Positions 1 through 8,794 of a DNA stretch of 64,000 nt are shown here, piece by piece. The notes under the pieces are model-generated. The model had not been told where the DNA came from. It was given only the letters and a program-made list of their open reading frames with translations, and searched no databases. Position 1 is the stretch's first letter, and each line of letters opens with the position of its first letter. A program made the translations under genes and the position numbers. Location: positions 1,736,001 to 1,800,000 of the forward strand of contig NZ_AP022619.1 of assembly GCF_010731655.1 (NCBI RefSeq). Direction: 5' to 3'. This DNA comes from Mycobacterium paraseoulense. Its GTDB lineage: Bacteria; Actinomycetota; Actinomycetes; Mycobacteriales; Mycobacteriaceae.

Positions 1-1281
1 CTCCTCACCCGAAATGGGATGCAGAATTTCCTTCGCCTTGTTCAAGACGCTGGTCGATGACGCCCGCAAAATGAGCGCCGACACCACCGGATCGAAGGGG
101 TAGTGCTGCGGGGCTCGCGCCAGCATCGCCGCGGCCGCAGAGTCGAACTGAGCGTCGCTGGCGCGTCCTATCGCCGCGATCAGCGCGCTGTCTGTGACAC
201 CGCCGTTCCACGCCTCGATAGAACCGAAATGACGTTCATAGAAGTCATAAGAGCGCGTCAGCCAAGCTGACAACCCATCACGGTCGGTAACCGGATCGAG
301 CGCATCGGCCGCGATCGCAAGCGCGGCGAGCTGAGAATGCATGTCGACACTGATGGCAACGAGCATGTCCAACTTGTCGGTGAAGTACTTATAAAACGTT
401 CCCCGCGCGACCTGCGCCATTTCGACGATGTCCTCCACCGATGTGCGGCGATAACCAATCGCGTTGAACCGCGCGGTCCCGGCACGAACAAGACCCTGGA
501 CGGTCTGCGCCGAGCGTCTGCTCAGATTCGCGATCCGGTCTTCGACCGACAAGCCGGCCAGGTCGGGCAGCGCAGGATGTGCGAACGCAATCCCCCCGCG
601 CGGTTCGCTGCGCTCAGGACGATCCAGACCGCTAAACACCTCAGGCGGCGTTTCCGGATACAGCATCGACTGCAGGAACACCGAAAGCGTATCGACGACA
701 TCTTGCGTACCGCGCCCATACGCGCGGTCGGTGTGCACGAACAAGTTGACGTCGTGAACGAGTCCGGTGATCATCATCGCGGCCGCCTCTGCATCGAGGC
801 CAGCCATCTCCGACGCCTCCAACCTAGCGGCGATGCGGTGGTTATACCCGCGGATCGACCGCGTGATCTGATCGCGCGCGGTCTGATCCATCGAGGCGAC
901 AGCAGACCACTGGATAAACATCGTCGAGTACTTCTCGAAGACCCAGCTCCATTCCCCCAACCACCAGTGCAGATTGTCGAAACCAGTCGCATCGGCGCCA
1001 AGCGGGCCGATGCGGCGCGACACCCGGTACAACGCCTCACGGCATTCCTCCAACAACTCGAGGAAGATGTCGTCCTTACCTCCGAAATACTGATACAAGG
1101 TGGCACGCGACACGCCTGCCGCCCTGGCCAGAGCATCGACAGAGGTGTCGACATAGCCGACGCGTCCGAACAGCTCGAGGGAAACCTCGGCGATGCGTTT
1201 GCGCGTCGTAGCGCCACGCCTGCCGATGCGCGGACTGGTCGGGCCGTAACTCGATCGACGAACGACCTCAGCTTCCGACAT
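1..1281 (-). CDS. Tandem-HTH TetR-family regulator (3' end outside window)
   Basis: Reading the minus strand from an ATG at 1281 gives 427 uninterrupted codons to the window edge, so the C-terminus is missing. Two complete TetR-type helix-turn-helix regions are visible: residues about 28-74 (with GVSRATLYQYFGGKDD) and about 262-308 (with VARGTFYKYFTDKLDM), each followed by a helical ligand-binding stretch. Ordinary TetR proteins are about 200 residues with one HTH and dimerise, so this chain looks like a covalent pseudo-dimer. It lies 49 bases downstream of the MaoC pair on the same strand and may be co-transcribed with it. Ligand and target are unknown; it probably controls the neighbouring acyl-CoA genes. 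A fusion artefact is unlikely because the frame is open throughout. Confidence 0.85.
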   Translation of the reverse strand, partial: MSEAEVVRRSSYGPTSPRIGRRGATTRKRIAEVSLELFGRVGYVDTSVDALARAAGVSRATLYQYFGGKDDIFLELLEECREALYRVSRRIGPLGADATGFDNLHWWLGEWSWVFEKYSTMFIQWSAVASMDQTARDQITRSIRGYNHRIAARLEASEMAGLDAEAAAMMITGLVHDVNLFVHTDRAYGRGTQDVVDTLSVFLQSMLYPETPPEVFSGLDRPERSEPRGGIAFAHPALPDLAGLSVEDRIANLSRRSAQTVQGLVRAGTARFNAIGYRRTSVEDIVEMAQVARGTFYKYFTDKLDMLVAISVDMHSQLAALAIAADALDPVTDRDGLSAWLTRSYDFYERHFGSIEAWNGGVTDSALIAAIGRASDAQFDSAAAAMLARAPQHYPFDPVVSALILRASSTSVLNKAKEILHPISGEE

Positions 1282-1330
1282 GGTCACCCAGCTTAGGCGG
1301 GGCTGCCCGCCACCGCTGCCGGCCGATGCC

Positions 1331-1753
1331 TCACGACGCCAGCCGATAGTCCGCAAAACCCGTCACCGCCACGGCGCCGTCGGGCCGAGTCACGCTCATC
1401 TCGACGGTCACCCGATCGTGGTCATGATCGACGGCAGTGACGCGGCCGGTGCAGGTAAGCGTGTCGCCCGGCCACACCTGGCCCCTAAATCGCACGCCGT
1501 AGCGTTGCAGCTGCCACGGGCCCAGCCAATCGGTCACGAACGTGGCCAGCAGCGCGGCGGTCAACATGCCCTGCCCAAAGGCCGACGGGTAGCCCGCCGA
1601 TCGCGCGAGATCGTCGTCGTAATGCATCGGGTTGAAGTCGCCGGAAGCACCGGCGTAACGCACGAACATGTCCTTGGACAACGGGCCGAACACCCGCGGC
1701 GGAGCCTCGTCACCGACCGCGAGCCGCGCCAAAACCGCAGCATCTGTCGTCAT
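1331..1753 (-). CDS. MaoC-like (R)-specific enoyl-CoA hydratase subunit
   Basis: 140-residue single hot-dog-fold protein. The hydratase signature GASGDFNPMHYDDD at residues 35-48 carries the expected catalytic Asp39 and His44, and is followed by the usual AFGQGML segment. Such proteins hydrate 2-enoyl-CoA to (R)-3-hydroxyacyl-CoA. The start overlaps the end of the upstream hot-dog gene by four bases, so the two are translationally coupled. Together they resemble the split HadA/HadB or ChsH1/ChsH2 arrangement, where one subunit holds the active site and the other shapes substrate binding. This is the active-site subunit. The exact substrate cannot be read from the sequence. Confidence 0.85.
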   Translation of the reverse strand: MTTDAAVLARLAVGDEAPPRVFGPLSKDMFVRYAGASGDFNPMHYDDDLARSAGYPSAFGQGMLTAALLATFVTDWLGPWQLQRYGVRFRGQVWPGDTLTCTGRVTAVDHDHDRVTVEMSVTRPDGAVAVTGFADYRLAS

Positions 1754-2196
1754 GTTTTGGCCTCGCGTTCGATGTAGGTCGCCTTAGCCTCCGCCGCCAA
1801 CGTGCCGTCGGGGCGCCGGAACTCCGTAACGACGACGGCGAAACGCATGGCACCGCCACGTTTTCCGGGCTTATCGAACCGATCGGCCACCCGTTCGCGC
1901 ACCGTCAGCACATCACCAGCTCGCGGCAGCGCGCCGTGAAACGTGTACTCCTGCTCACCGTGCAACAGCCGCTTGCGGTTGAACCCGACGGCCACCCGCG
2001 CCCCCGGCGGCGCCCAGCGCGCCGCGCTGATCAAGAACGTCGGCGCTATCACCGCATCGGGTCCGCGATAGGCCGGATGCTCGGATTGCATGGCGGTCGC
2101 AAACTCGATCAGCTTGCCCCGCTCCACGACCATCTCCCACGCCTCGCTCACCGTTCCGACAGGCGCCTGTTCTTCGGCGCCATCAGCGTCGTCCAT
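1750..2196 (-). CDS. MaoC N-terminal-domain-like dehydratase partner subunit
   Basis: 148-residue protein matching the non-catalytic hot-dog half of FAS-type or HadA-like hydratases, with the characteristic LHGEQEYTFHGALPRAGD at about residues 78-95. It lacks the D-x4-H catalytic pair found in the next gene and presumably forms a heterodimer with it. I start at the ATG at 2196 (MDDADGAEEQ) rather than a longer upstream reading, because upstream codons would run through the promoter and operator-like sequence. The ATG lies only about eight bases after a plausible -10, suggesting a short or absent leader. First gene of the leftward unit MaoC-N, MaoC, TetR. Confidence 0.8.
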   Translation of the reverse strand: MDDADGAEEQAPVGTVSEAWEMVVERGKLIEFATAMQSEHPAYRGPDAVIAPTFLISAARWAPPGARVAVGFNRKRLLHGEQEYTFHGALPRAGDVLTVRERVADRFDKPGKRGGAMRFAVVVTEFRRPDGTLAAEAKATYIEREAKT

Positions 2197-2354
2197 AGTA
2201 GTCAATACTGTCAGAAACCGAAGGAGTGTCAAGCAGGTATCAGCAGTACAGCTAGTTGTGGTAACAGTACAAGGATGCCAGAATCGGGTCGACCAAGCGG
2301 GTGATGGTCATTGCCGACTCGGCAGCCAACAGCATCCGCAGGAGGGATCGCAGG
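2197..2354. promoter_or_regulatory. Divergent promoter region with TetR-type half-sites
   Basis: 158-base intergenic region between the leftward MaoC pair and the rightward dehydrogenase operon. It contains GTCAATACTGTCAG at 2201-2214, a 14-base string repeated exactly at 25598-25611 in the kinase/acyl-CoA dehydrogenase intergenic region. On the minus strand a TTGACA and a TATTGA can be picked out before the ATG at 2196, but their 19-base spacing is long. At the other end, AGGAGG at 2340-2345 is the ribosome site that fixes the GTG start at 2355. Confidence 0.5.
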
Positions 2355-3488
2355 GTGCACACACAAGCCGCCGTTCTCAGCGAACGCGGGAAGCCATGGA
2401 CGGTCGAAACGATCGAACTGGATCCGCCGAAGCCGCCCGAGGTACTCGTCGAGATCCACGCCTCGGGAATCTGCCACTCCGATGAGCATCTGGTCACTGG
2501 AGACATGCCGCTGCGGCTGCCCTGCATCGGAGGTCACGAGGGCGCAGGTGTCGTGCGCGAGGTCGGCGAACACGTGACATGGCTGCAGCCGGGTGACCAT
2601 GTCGTCTTCAGCTTCGTCCCGTCATGCGGCCGCTGCCACTCATGTTCGACCGGTCATCAGAGCCTGTGCGACCTGGGAGCCCGGATGTATCTAGGGACCC
2701 AGCTGCACGACAACACCGCCCGCCATCACCTCGGCGACGTCAACCTCGCACTGGCATGCAGTGTCGGGTCGTTCGCACACCACACGGTGGTGAACGAGGC
2801 CAGCTGCGTCAAGGTCGGGTCCCACGTCCCACTGACCAGGGCATGCCTGCTGGGATGCGGCTTCGTCACGGGGTGGGGCTCGGCGGTATACGCGGCCGAC
2901 GTCCGCCCAGGCGACACTGTGGCGGTCGCCGGCTTCGGGGGCATCGGCGCAGCCGCCGTTCAGGGCGCCAAGCTCGCTGGTGCCCGCGCGATCGTCGTGA
3001 TCGACCCCTCGGAAACCAAGTGCCACACCGCCTTGACGATGGGCGCCACCCACACCACCCGCAACTGGGATGACGCTACATCGGTGGTAGCAGAAGCGAC
3101 CTGGGACCGCGGAGTCGACCGATTCATCTGCGCGATGGGAGTCGGTGACGGCGAGTTAGTGGGCAAGGCGCTAACCATGACCGCCAAACGTGGCCGCGTG
3201 GTGATCACCAACATTCACCCGATGCTCGACCGGTCGATCACAGCCAACTTCATGGATCTCACACTGACCGAAAAACAGCTCGTCGGAACGCTGTACGGCT
3301 CGGGCAACCCACGCGCCGACATTCCCAAGATTCTCGAGCTCGCCTCGCAAGGCCACGTCGATCTAGATTCCATGGTCACCCGCGAATACCCACTCGACGC
3401 GATCAACGAGGCATTCGAGCACCTTCGGTCGGGCGCCAACGTGCGTGGCGTACTGGTGTTTCCAGCGGCCAGGGAGGATCAGCGATGA
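2355..3488 (+). CDS. Zinc-dependent alcohol dehydrogenase, NDMA-type MDR family
   Basis: 377 residues starting at GTG 2355, nine bases after AGGAGG. Medium-chain dehydrogenase with both zinc sites: catalytic ligands Cys40 and His61-Glu62, structural four-Cys lobe at Cys91, 94, 97 and 105. The nucleotide-binding loop is GFGGIG. The layout matches the actinobacterial family whose cofactor stays bound (NDMA-dependent alcohol dehydrogenases, AdhD-like). It would oxidise a primary alcohol or hydroxy intermediate to an aldehyde or ketone. It leads an operon with enoyl-CoA hydratase, DUF35 and SDR genes, and its stop overlaps the next start by four bases (ATGA). The substrate is inferred only as part of acyl-CoA catabolism. 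Confidence 0.88.
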   Translation: MHTQAAVLSERGKPWTVETIELDPPKPPEVLVEIHASGICHSDEHLVTGDMPLRLPCIGGHEGAGVVREVGEHVTWLQPGDHVVFSFVPSCGRCHSCSTGHQSLCDLGARMYLGTQLHDNTARHHLGDVNLALACSVGSFAHHTVVNEASCVKVGSHVPLTRACLLGCGFVTGWGSAVYAADVRPGDTVAVAGFGGIGAAAVQGAKLAGARAIVVIDPSETKCHTALTMGATHTTRNWDDATSVVAEATWDRGVDRFICAMGVGDGELVGKALTMTAKRGRVVITNIHPMLDRSITANFMDLTLTEKQLVGTLYGSGNPRADIPKILELASQGHVDLDSMVTREYPLDAINEAFEHLRSGANVRGVLVFPAAREDQR

Positions 3489-4279
3489 ACGCAATTGTGA
3501 ATGATTCCGCCAACGGCGTCCTGACGATCACCCTCAACCGGCCCGAGGCGGCCAACGCGCTCCGCCCACAAGACCGCGATCAACTGATCGCTCTGCTGCA
3601 CAACGCCGATGCCGACGAGCTCATCCGGGTCGTCGTGCTGCGCGCCGCCGGCAAACACTTCTGCTCCGGCGCCGACGTCGCCGCGCTCGCCAAACGACGC
3701 GACGCCTCGCCCAAACGCGTGCTCGATCCGATGCGCAGGATCATGACGGGAGCCCAGCGCCTGGTCGGCAGCGTGCTGGACTGCCAGAAGCCAGTCATCG
3801 CGGCGGTGCAGGGCGCGGCGAGCGGCCTCGGTGCCCACCTCGCGTACGCCTCAGATCTCGTAATCGCCACAGAGCACGCATACTTCGCCGAGTCGTTCGT
3901 CAAACGCGGTCTCGTCGTTGACGGCGGCGGGTGCTACTTGCTTCCCCGCCGCATCGGGATGCAGAAGGCCAAAGAACTGGCCTTCTTCGGCGAGCGCCTG
4001 TCGGCCCCAGACGCCCTGGCCCTCGGACTGGTCAACCGCGTGGTACCCGAGTCCGAATTCGACTCGACGGTGAGCGACTTTGCCTCGCGCTGCGCCACGG
4101 GGCCCACCAGCGCGATCGCGTTGACCAAGCGCCTACTGAACGACTCCCCCGACTGCGACCGCGCCGGCGCGTTCGCCGCGGAAGCGATGGCGCAAGAAAT
4201 CCAGTCGCACGCACACGATTCCACCGAAGGCGTGCGCGCCTTCGTCGAGCGGCGCCCGACGCAGTTCACCGGGTGGTGA
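3485..4279 (+). CDS. Enoyl-CoA hydratase/isomerase family protein
   Basis: 264-residue crotonase-fold protein of normal length. It has the oxyanion-hole segment HFCSGADVAAL near residues 58-68 and the second CoA-site segment AAVQGAASGLGAHLAYASDL near residues 104-123. The position where classic hydratases carry the second glutamate reads VVDGGG, so isomerase or hydrolase activity in place of hydration is possible. ATGA overlap with the dehydrogenase upstream and a four-base gap to the DUF35 gene downstream put it in one operon. Cytoplasmic. Confidence 0.85.
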   Translation: MNAIVNDSANGVLTITLNRPEAANALRPQDRDQLIALLHNADADELIRVVVLRAAGKHFCSGADVAALAKRRDASPKRVLDPMRRIMTGAQRLVGSVLDCQKPVIAAVQGAASGLGAHLAYASDLVIATEHAYFAESFVKRGLVVDGGGCYLLPRRIGMQKAKELAFFGERLSAPDALALGLVNRVVPESEFDSTVSDFASRCATGPTSAIALTKRLLNDSPDCDRAGAFAAEAMAQEIQSHAHDSTEGVRAFVERRPTQFTGW

Positions 4280-4283
4280 CCCG

Positions 4284-4718
4284 ATGGCGCGCAACGACAT
4301 TCCGGTGATCGACAGCACCAGCCGACCCTATTGGGACGGCGCGCGACGCGGTGAACTCCTCATCGCCGGCTGCCGGGCCTGCTCGTCGGTGCATCACTAC
4401 CCGCGGCCTCTGTGCCCGCGCTGTTGGAGTGCCGACCTGACCCCTACACCCGCAAGCGGTAAGGGCACGATCTACACCTATTCGACGATCCACCTCAACG
4501 ACATGGCGCCGTTTCGCGACTGGGTGCCCTACGTCGCAGCCATCGTCGAACTCGCCGAGGGCCCCCGCCTGATGACCCTGATCGAAGGCGTCGACCCCGG
4601 CGCCGTGTCCATCGGCATGGCGGTGACCGCCGGCTTTCGGCCTGTCGACGCCGCCGACGACCAATCGCCATACCTGACGATCTTCACCCCCGACACCACT
4701 GATGAGGAGCACAAATGA
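4284..4718 (+). CDS. DUF35 zinc-ribbon/OB-fold acyl-CoA-binding protein
   Basis: 144 residues. The N-terminal rubredoxin-like zinc ribbon has ligands Cys30, Cys33, Cys44 and Cys47 (CRACSS then CPRC), followed by an OB fold with the family-typical GKGTIYTYSTI. DUF35 proteins partner SCP-x thiolases or thiolase-like retro-aldolases; ChsH2-DUF35 with Ltp2 in steroid side-chain degradation is the best-studied case. No thiolase is adjacent in this operon; the nearest is the Cys-less thiolase-like protein at 7643-8794 on the other strand. The stop overlaps the next SDR start by four bases. Confidence 0.85.
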   Translation: MARNDIPVIDSTSRPYWDGARRGELLIAGCRACSSVHHYPRPLCPRCWSADLTPTPASGKGTIYTYSTIHLNDMAPFRDWVPYVAAIVELAEGPRLMTLIEGVDPGAVSIGMAVTAGFRPVDAADDQSPYLTIFTPDTTDEEHK

Positions 4719-5638
4719 GCCGCCTGCTCGATGGACTGGTCGCGCTGGTCACCGGGGCCGGCCACGGCATAGGCCGCGGCCATGCGCTCGAGCTTGCCAA
4801 GCATGGGGCCACGGTGATCGTCAACGACCTGGGAACCACCCTGGACGGGACAGGCTCCGGCAAGATCGCCGACGAGGTCGTCGCCATCATCACAAACCGC
4901 GGCGGAACGGCGTTCCCCGATTTCACCGACGTCGGTGACGAGAACGCGGTCGAACAGTCGGTGAGCCGAATATATGAGCGCCACGGCCGACTCGACGTCG
5001 TGGTGAATAACGCCGGAATCGTTCGGGACAAAGCGATTTGGAATATGTCGTCAGAGGACTTCGACCTGGTAATGCGCGTACACGTGCGGGGCAGCTGGCT
5101 GTTGAGCCGGGCGGTGGCACGCCGCTGGCGAACCGAAGCCAAAAACAACGCCGGCCCGGTGTACGGCCGCATCATCAACACCACTTCGGGCGCTGGCCTG
5201 CACGGCAACTTCGGACAGACCAATTACAGCGCCGCGAAGTCGGCCATCGTCGGGCTGACCCAGACACTAAGCCTGGAACTGGCCTCGATCGGCGCCACCG
5301 CCAACGTGATCAGCCCGGGTGGACGCACGCGGATGTCGGCATCCATGCCCGGTGCGGCACCGGCCATCGAGCCCGACGAACACGGTGAGGACCAATTCGA
5401 CCCCAAGGATCCCTCCCTGGGCTCACCCGTGGTGGCCTGGCTGGCCAGCCCACAAGCAGGGCACGTCAGCGGGCAGGTGGTCCGCGCTATGGGCGAGAAT
5501 CTTCAGCTGTTAAAGGGGTGGCATCCGGTCGCCGCGGCCTCCAACGGCGGAACGCGTTGGGACGCCAACAAACTGGGTTCCATCTTCGCTACCGAAATCT
5601 TCGGCACGCGCAATGCCGGCCTGCGTCTGGGCGGCTGA
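4715..5638 (+). CDS. Short-chain dehydrogenase (3-hydroxyacyl-CoA/HSD17B4-like)
   Basis: 307 residues. The Rossmann motif TGAGHGIG is at residues 13-20, VNNAGI lies in the middle and the catalytic pair is in TNYSAAKSA. The chain is about 50 residues longer than a minimal SDR, with a C-terminal tail containing WLASPQAGHVSGQVVRAMG, as in the actinobacterial group related to the dehydrogenase domain of peroxisomal multifunctional enzyme 2. It is likely to oxidise a 3-hydroxyacyl-CoA made by the upstream hydratase. Last gene of the 2355-5638 operon, convergent with the nitroreductase relic. Confidence 0.85.
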   Translation: MSRLLDGLVALVTGAGHGIGRGHALELAKHGATVIVNDLGTTLDGTGSGKIADEVVAIITNRGGTAFPDFTDVGDENAVEQSVSRIYERHGRLDVVVNNAGIVRDKAIWNMSSEDFDLVMRVHVRGSWLLSRAVARRWRTEAKNNAGPVYGRIINTTSGAGLHGNFGQTNYSAAKSAIVGLTQTLSLELASIGATANVISPGGRTRMSASMPGAAPAIEPDEHGEDQFDPKDPSLGSPVVAWLASPQAGHVSGQVVRAMGENLQLLKGWHPVAAASNGGTRWDANKLGSIFATEIFGTRNAGLRLGG

Positions 5639-5678
5639 CCCACACCCGACCGCACAAATCACGCCCACCGCCGCTACG

Positions 5679-6153
5679 TCACCACTGCGCTGAGCGTGCT
5701 GTGATCACGACCAAAGGCAACTCCCGGCCCGATTTCGCCGCACTGTCCCGATACCGGTGCAAGTGCGGGTGGCTCGGTCCGATCCGGTCAAACAGCACCT
5801 CGCGCTCTTCACCTTCGCTGACCCGGGCCAGCGCGGGCACTCGACGCCGGCGCAGGTCGACCCAGCAGCGCGAGTCCGCGCGGATGTTACCCACCCAGTG
5901 CGGGTCCTTCGCCGCGCCGGCATTGGATCCGCACACGCCCACACGATCGTCAACAGCCCAAAACGGCAGCGTCACCGTACGCAGCACCCCAGTGCGCGCG
6001 CCGATCGTCGTCAACAGAAGCGAATGCTGATAGCGCAGGGCCCCTTTCCGGAATGAAAGCCACCACAGGCGCGCATCCGGTCAGCCGCATCACGTCGCAG
6101 TCTCGCCCCACCGCCCACATCAGCAAGCCACGGCTCATCCCCTCCCACACCAC
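5679..6153 (-). pseudogene. Frameshifted F420-dependent nitroreductase (Ddn-like)
   Basis: The C-terminal 110 residues form a good deazaflavin-dependent nitroreductase: LLLTTIGARTG, then SNAGAAKDPHWVGNIRAD, then HRYRDSAAKSGRELPLVVI. The matching N-terminus (MSRGLLMWAVGRDCDVMRLTG up to PVVAFIPERG) is in a different frame, starting at GTG 6153 with GGAAGGGA upstream. The frames part around position 6045, in a G/C run, consistent with a one-base loss. A shorter functional start at the TTG at 6014 would leave a protein lacking its first helices, so I call it a pseudogene; a sequencing error in the homopolymer is the alternative. It follows the CoA ligase by 24 bases on the same strand. Confidence 0.6.
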
Positions 6154-6177
6154 CTCGTGTCCCTTCCGTTCAGCAAT

Positions 6178-7638
6178 TCATCCCGACTCCGCCTCGAGCC
6201 GCCGGCGCAGTGCAGCACGATCAGGCTTCAACATCGCCGTCAGCGGCAGTTCGTCGACGATGACGAGCTCATCGGGAGCCTTGTAGTCGGCCAGTCGGTC
6301 CGACACCCAGCGGCGAACATCCAAAAGCGATGGCGGTTCGCCCGCCGGCACGACGAAGGCCACACCGATCTCGCCGATAACAGGGGCCGGCCGCGACACC
6401 ACCGCGACGCGCGCGACGCCAGGATGCCGGGCCAACACCCGTTCGACCTCCAACGGGTGCACGTTGAAGCCACCGCGAATGTACATATCGCCGCTCCTGC
6501 CCAGCAGGCGCAAACAGCCGTCCTCTCCGATCTCGCCGACATCCCCGGTCCGCAACCAGCCGTCCCGTACGGTCTCGGCCGTCAAGTCAGGTTGGCGCCA
6601 ATATTCACGCATCACGCACGGACCGCTGACCTCCACCAACCCGTCGTTAATCCGAACCGCCATCCCCGGGGCCGGTCGGCCCACCGTCGTGCACAACAGA
6701 TCGGGCGGATCGTCGGGATCGGTGCCGCTGATCGTCGGACATTCCGTCATCGCGTACCGCACCACGAGCGGAACCCCAATCCGCTCGCCGACCCGCCGGA
6801 CGAGCTCGGGTGAAGCCGGAGCACTGGCAACCACTCCAATTCGCAGATGGCCCAACGACTCTCGGCTAACATCGCTATCTAAAAGCTTCTCCCACTGGGT
6901 GGGCACCGCGCCGGCGACCGTGATCCGCTCGTCGGTCAGCCGAGCCACCATCGACTGCACCGACCACGGCGTATCCGGGATGACCAGAGTCGAACCCCAC
7001 ACGAGCTGATCCCACAACTTGAACATGTAGCCCGCATGCGAGAACGGTGTCGAGGTAAGCCGCCGGTCAAAAGGCTCGCTCATCACCCCCGATGCCAAGG
7101 CCCCGGCCGCGAGATTGTCACCGTCAAAGATCGCACCCTTAGGCTGCCCAGTCGTCCCGCTCGAGAAAATAAGTGCCACAGGATCACTGCGCGTAGTCAC
7201 AGCCGGCGTCACCACCGCGCCGACAGCCGACGCCAGTTCGGCACGGCGCAACGTTGGGCAGCCCGCGAGCTCGGCCTTGACCGTCACCTCGTCGACCACC
7301 ACCAACGCCGGGTCCGCCCGTGCGAGAATCCCGATGACTTCGTAGGGGCCCAGCCGCGGATTGATACCGGCGGTGATCGCGCCGAGCAGCGCGGCGGCGC
7401 CATAACACACCGCGTAGTCGATACCGGACGGCAGCAACAACGCGACAACCTCACCGACACCCACCCCGCGACTGCGCATCTGCGCTGCCACCGTCTGGGA
7501 CCGCCGGTACCACTCCGCGAAGCCGATCCGCTCACCGCGATCGACATAGGCGATCCGATCGCCATAAACTCGCGCGGCGGCCGCAAACAACTCACCGGTA
7601 CCGGCGAATTCGTCGGGATTCAGGGGCGAAACGGCCAT
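6178..7638 (-). CDS. AMP-forming acyl-CoA synthetase
   Basis: ANL-superfamily ligase of about 486 residues. The P-loop A3 motif is IFSSGTTGQPKG, the aromatic A5-type motif is YAMTECP, the hinge A8 region is YIRGGFNVHPLEVE and the C-terminus is SDRLADYKAPDELVIV. It would activate a carboxylic acid as acyl-AMP and then acyl-CoA. I favour the ATG at 7638 (MAVSPLNPDEF); in-frame TTG 7662 and GTG 7656 lie inside the end of the upstream thiolase gene. It sits in a leftward operon downstream of hydrolase, hydratase, aldolase and thiolase-like genes, so its substrate may be the acid fed into or released by that pathway. Confidence 0.85.
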   Translation of the reverse strand: MAVSPLNPDEFAGTGELFAAAARVYGDRIAYVDRGERIGFAEWYRRSQTVAAQMRSRGVGVGEVVALLLPSGIDYAVCYGAAALLGAITAGINPRLGPYEVIGILARADPALVVVDEVTVKAELAGCPTLRRAELASAVGAVVTPAVTTRSDPVALIFSSGTTGQPKGAIFDGDNLAAGALASGVMSEPFDRRLTSTPFSHAGYMFKLWDQLVWGSTLVIPDTPWSVQSMVARLTDERITVAGAVPTQWEKLLDSDVSRESLGHLRIGVVASAPASPELVRRVGERIGVPLVVRYAMTECPTISGTDPDDPPDLLCTTVGRPAPGMAVRINDGLVEVSGPCVMREYWRQPDLTAETVRDGWLRTGDVGEIGEDGCLRLLGRSGDMYIRGGFNVHPLEVERVLARHPGVARVAVVSRPAPVIGEIGVAFVVPAGEPPSLLDVRRWVSDRLADYKAPDELVIVDELPLTAMLKPDRAALRRRLEAESG

Positions 7639-7642
7639 CAGG

Positions 7643-8794
7643 CTAGGGTGCTCCACGACCAAGGATCATCGTGCCGCTAGAGCAAAACCAGCCGCCGGTG
7701 GCGCTCACGCAGGCCAACGTCGCGCCCGGAACTTGGCGCGGACCGCAGTCTCCGCGCAACTGCCGGGCCGCCTCCGCCAGCAAAAAGAGCCCGCGTTGGC
7801 CAGGGTGACAGGCCGACAATCCGCCACCGTCCGGGTTCGTCGGCAAGGCGCCACCGAGCCGCAACGCACCGGACTCGACGAACGGACCCCCCTCGCCCTT
7901 CGCGCAGAACCCGAGATCCTCCACCGTGAGCAGAGCCATGTAGGTGAAGGCGTCGTAGATCGCGGCCACGTCAATATCGTCTGGACGCACCCCGGCGCGT
8001 TGAAACGCCAACGGGCCGCTCACCGCGGCGGGCCCCACAGTCAGGTCATCCCACTGCGAGGTCAGCATGTGCGACGTCGTCTCCGCCGAGCCCAGTATCC
8101 ACACCGGATCGCGCGGCAGGTCCCTGGCCCGGTCCGCACCAACCAAGACCACCGCCGCCGCGCCGTCGCTGCGGATACAGCAGTGCAGTTTGGTGAACGG
8201 ATCGGCAATCATCGGACCGCCCAGCACGTCGTCGATCGTGATCGGATCCCGGTAGAAAGCCTCCGGATTGAGCGCGGCGTTCATCCGCGCGGACACCGCG
8301 ACCTCCGCAAGTTGCTCGATGGTGGTGCCGTACTGGTGCATATGCCGGCGAGCGGCCATCGCGTACTTCGAGATCAGCGTGTGCCCATAGGGCGCCTCCC
8401 ACTGCATCGGGCCGCGGGCGCCCCACGCGATTCCGGCCCCACGCAACCCGCGGCGCAGATCCGAACGGGCAGTTGACCCGTAGGTGAGCAGCACGACGTC
8501 GACGTGACCGGCGGCGATCGCATCGGCAGCATGCGATGCCATCACCTCCCAGGCCGCACCGCCCACCGACGTCGAATCCAGCCACGTCGGTCGCAACCCC
8601 AGATAGTCAGCCACCTCAACGGGAGCCAACATTCCCTGCCCAGTGGAGGCCAGCCCGTCAACGTCAGCAGCAGTTAGCCCCGCATCGTCCAGCGCGCGCC
8701 GACTCGCATGCGCGATCAAGTCATAGGGGCTGCGGTCACCGGCGGTACCCAGTTCCGACAGTGCCACCCCGGCAATGGCAACAGCGCGGCTCAC
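7643..8794 (-). CDS. Thiolase-like protein (Ltp/SCP-x type) lacking the nucleophilic Cys
   Basis: About 383 residues with a full thiolase fold: CIRSDGAAAVVLVGADRA, IYDAFTYMALL and NPDGGGLSACHPG are all recognisable. The position of the thiolase nucleophile reads STSVGGAAWEV, with no cysteine. The actinobacterial Ltp2 group also lacks this Cys and acts with DUF35 proteins as a retro-aldolase in side-chain degradation, so an aldolase is likelier than a thiolase. Start GTG 8794 is chosen because GGAGG ends seven bases before it and it forms a GTGA overlap with the aldolase stop; GTG 8800 is too close to the ribosome site. A DUF35 partner could come from 4284-4718 or 12940-13413. Confidence 0.8.
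   Translation of the reverse strand: MSRAVAIAGVALSELGTAGDRSPYDLIAHASRRALDDAGLTAADVDGLASTGQGMLAPVEVADYLGLRPTWLDSTSVGGAAWEVMASHAADAIAAGHVDVVLLTYGSTARSDLRRGLRGAGIAWGARGPMQWEAPYGHTLISKYAMAARRHMHQYGTTIEQLAEVAVSARMNAALNPEAFYRDPITIDDVLGGPMIADPFTKLHCCIRSDGAAAVVLVGADRARDLPRDPVWILGSAETTSHMLTSQWDDLTVGPAAVSGPLAFQRAGVRPDDIDVAAIYDAFTYMALLTVEDLGFCAKGEGGPFVESGALRLGGALPTNPDGGGLSACHPGQRGLFLLAEAARQLRGDCGPRQVPGATLACVSATGGWFCSSGTMILGRGAP

Noticed and set aside
337..1296. Long plus-strand open frame opposite the tandem TetR
   Set aside because: Arg/His-rich shadow with no family resemblance; the minus strand encodes two clear HTH domains.
6157..8476. Plus-strand open frames over the ligase and thiolase-like genes
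   Set aside because: GC-driven antisense frames; products lack motifs while the minus strand has full ANL and thiolase signatures.
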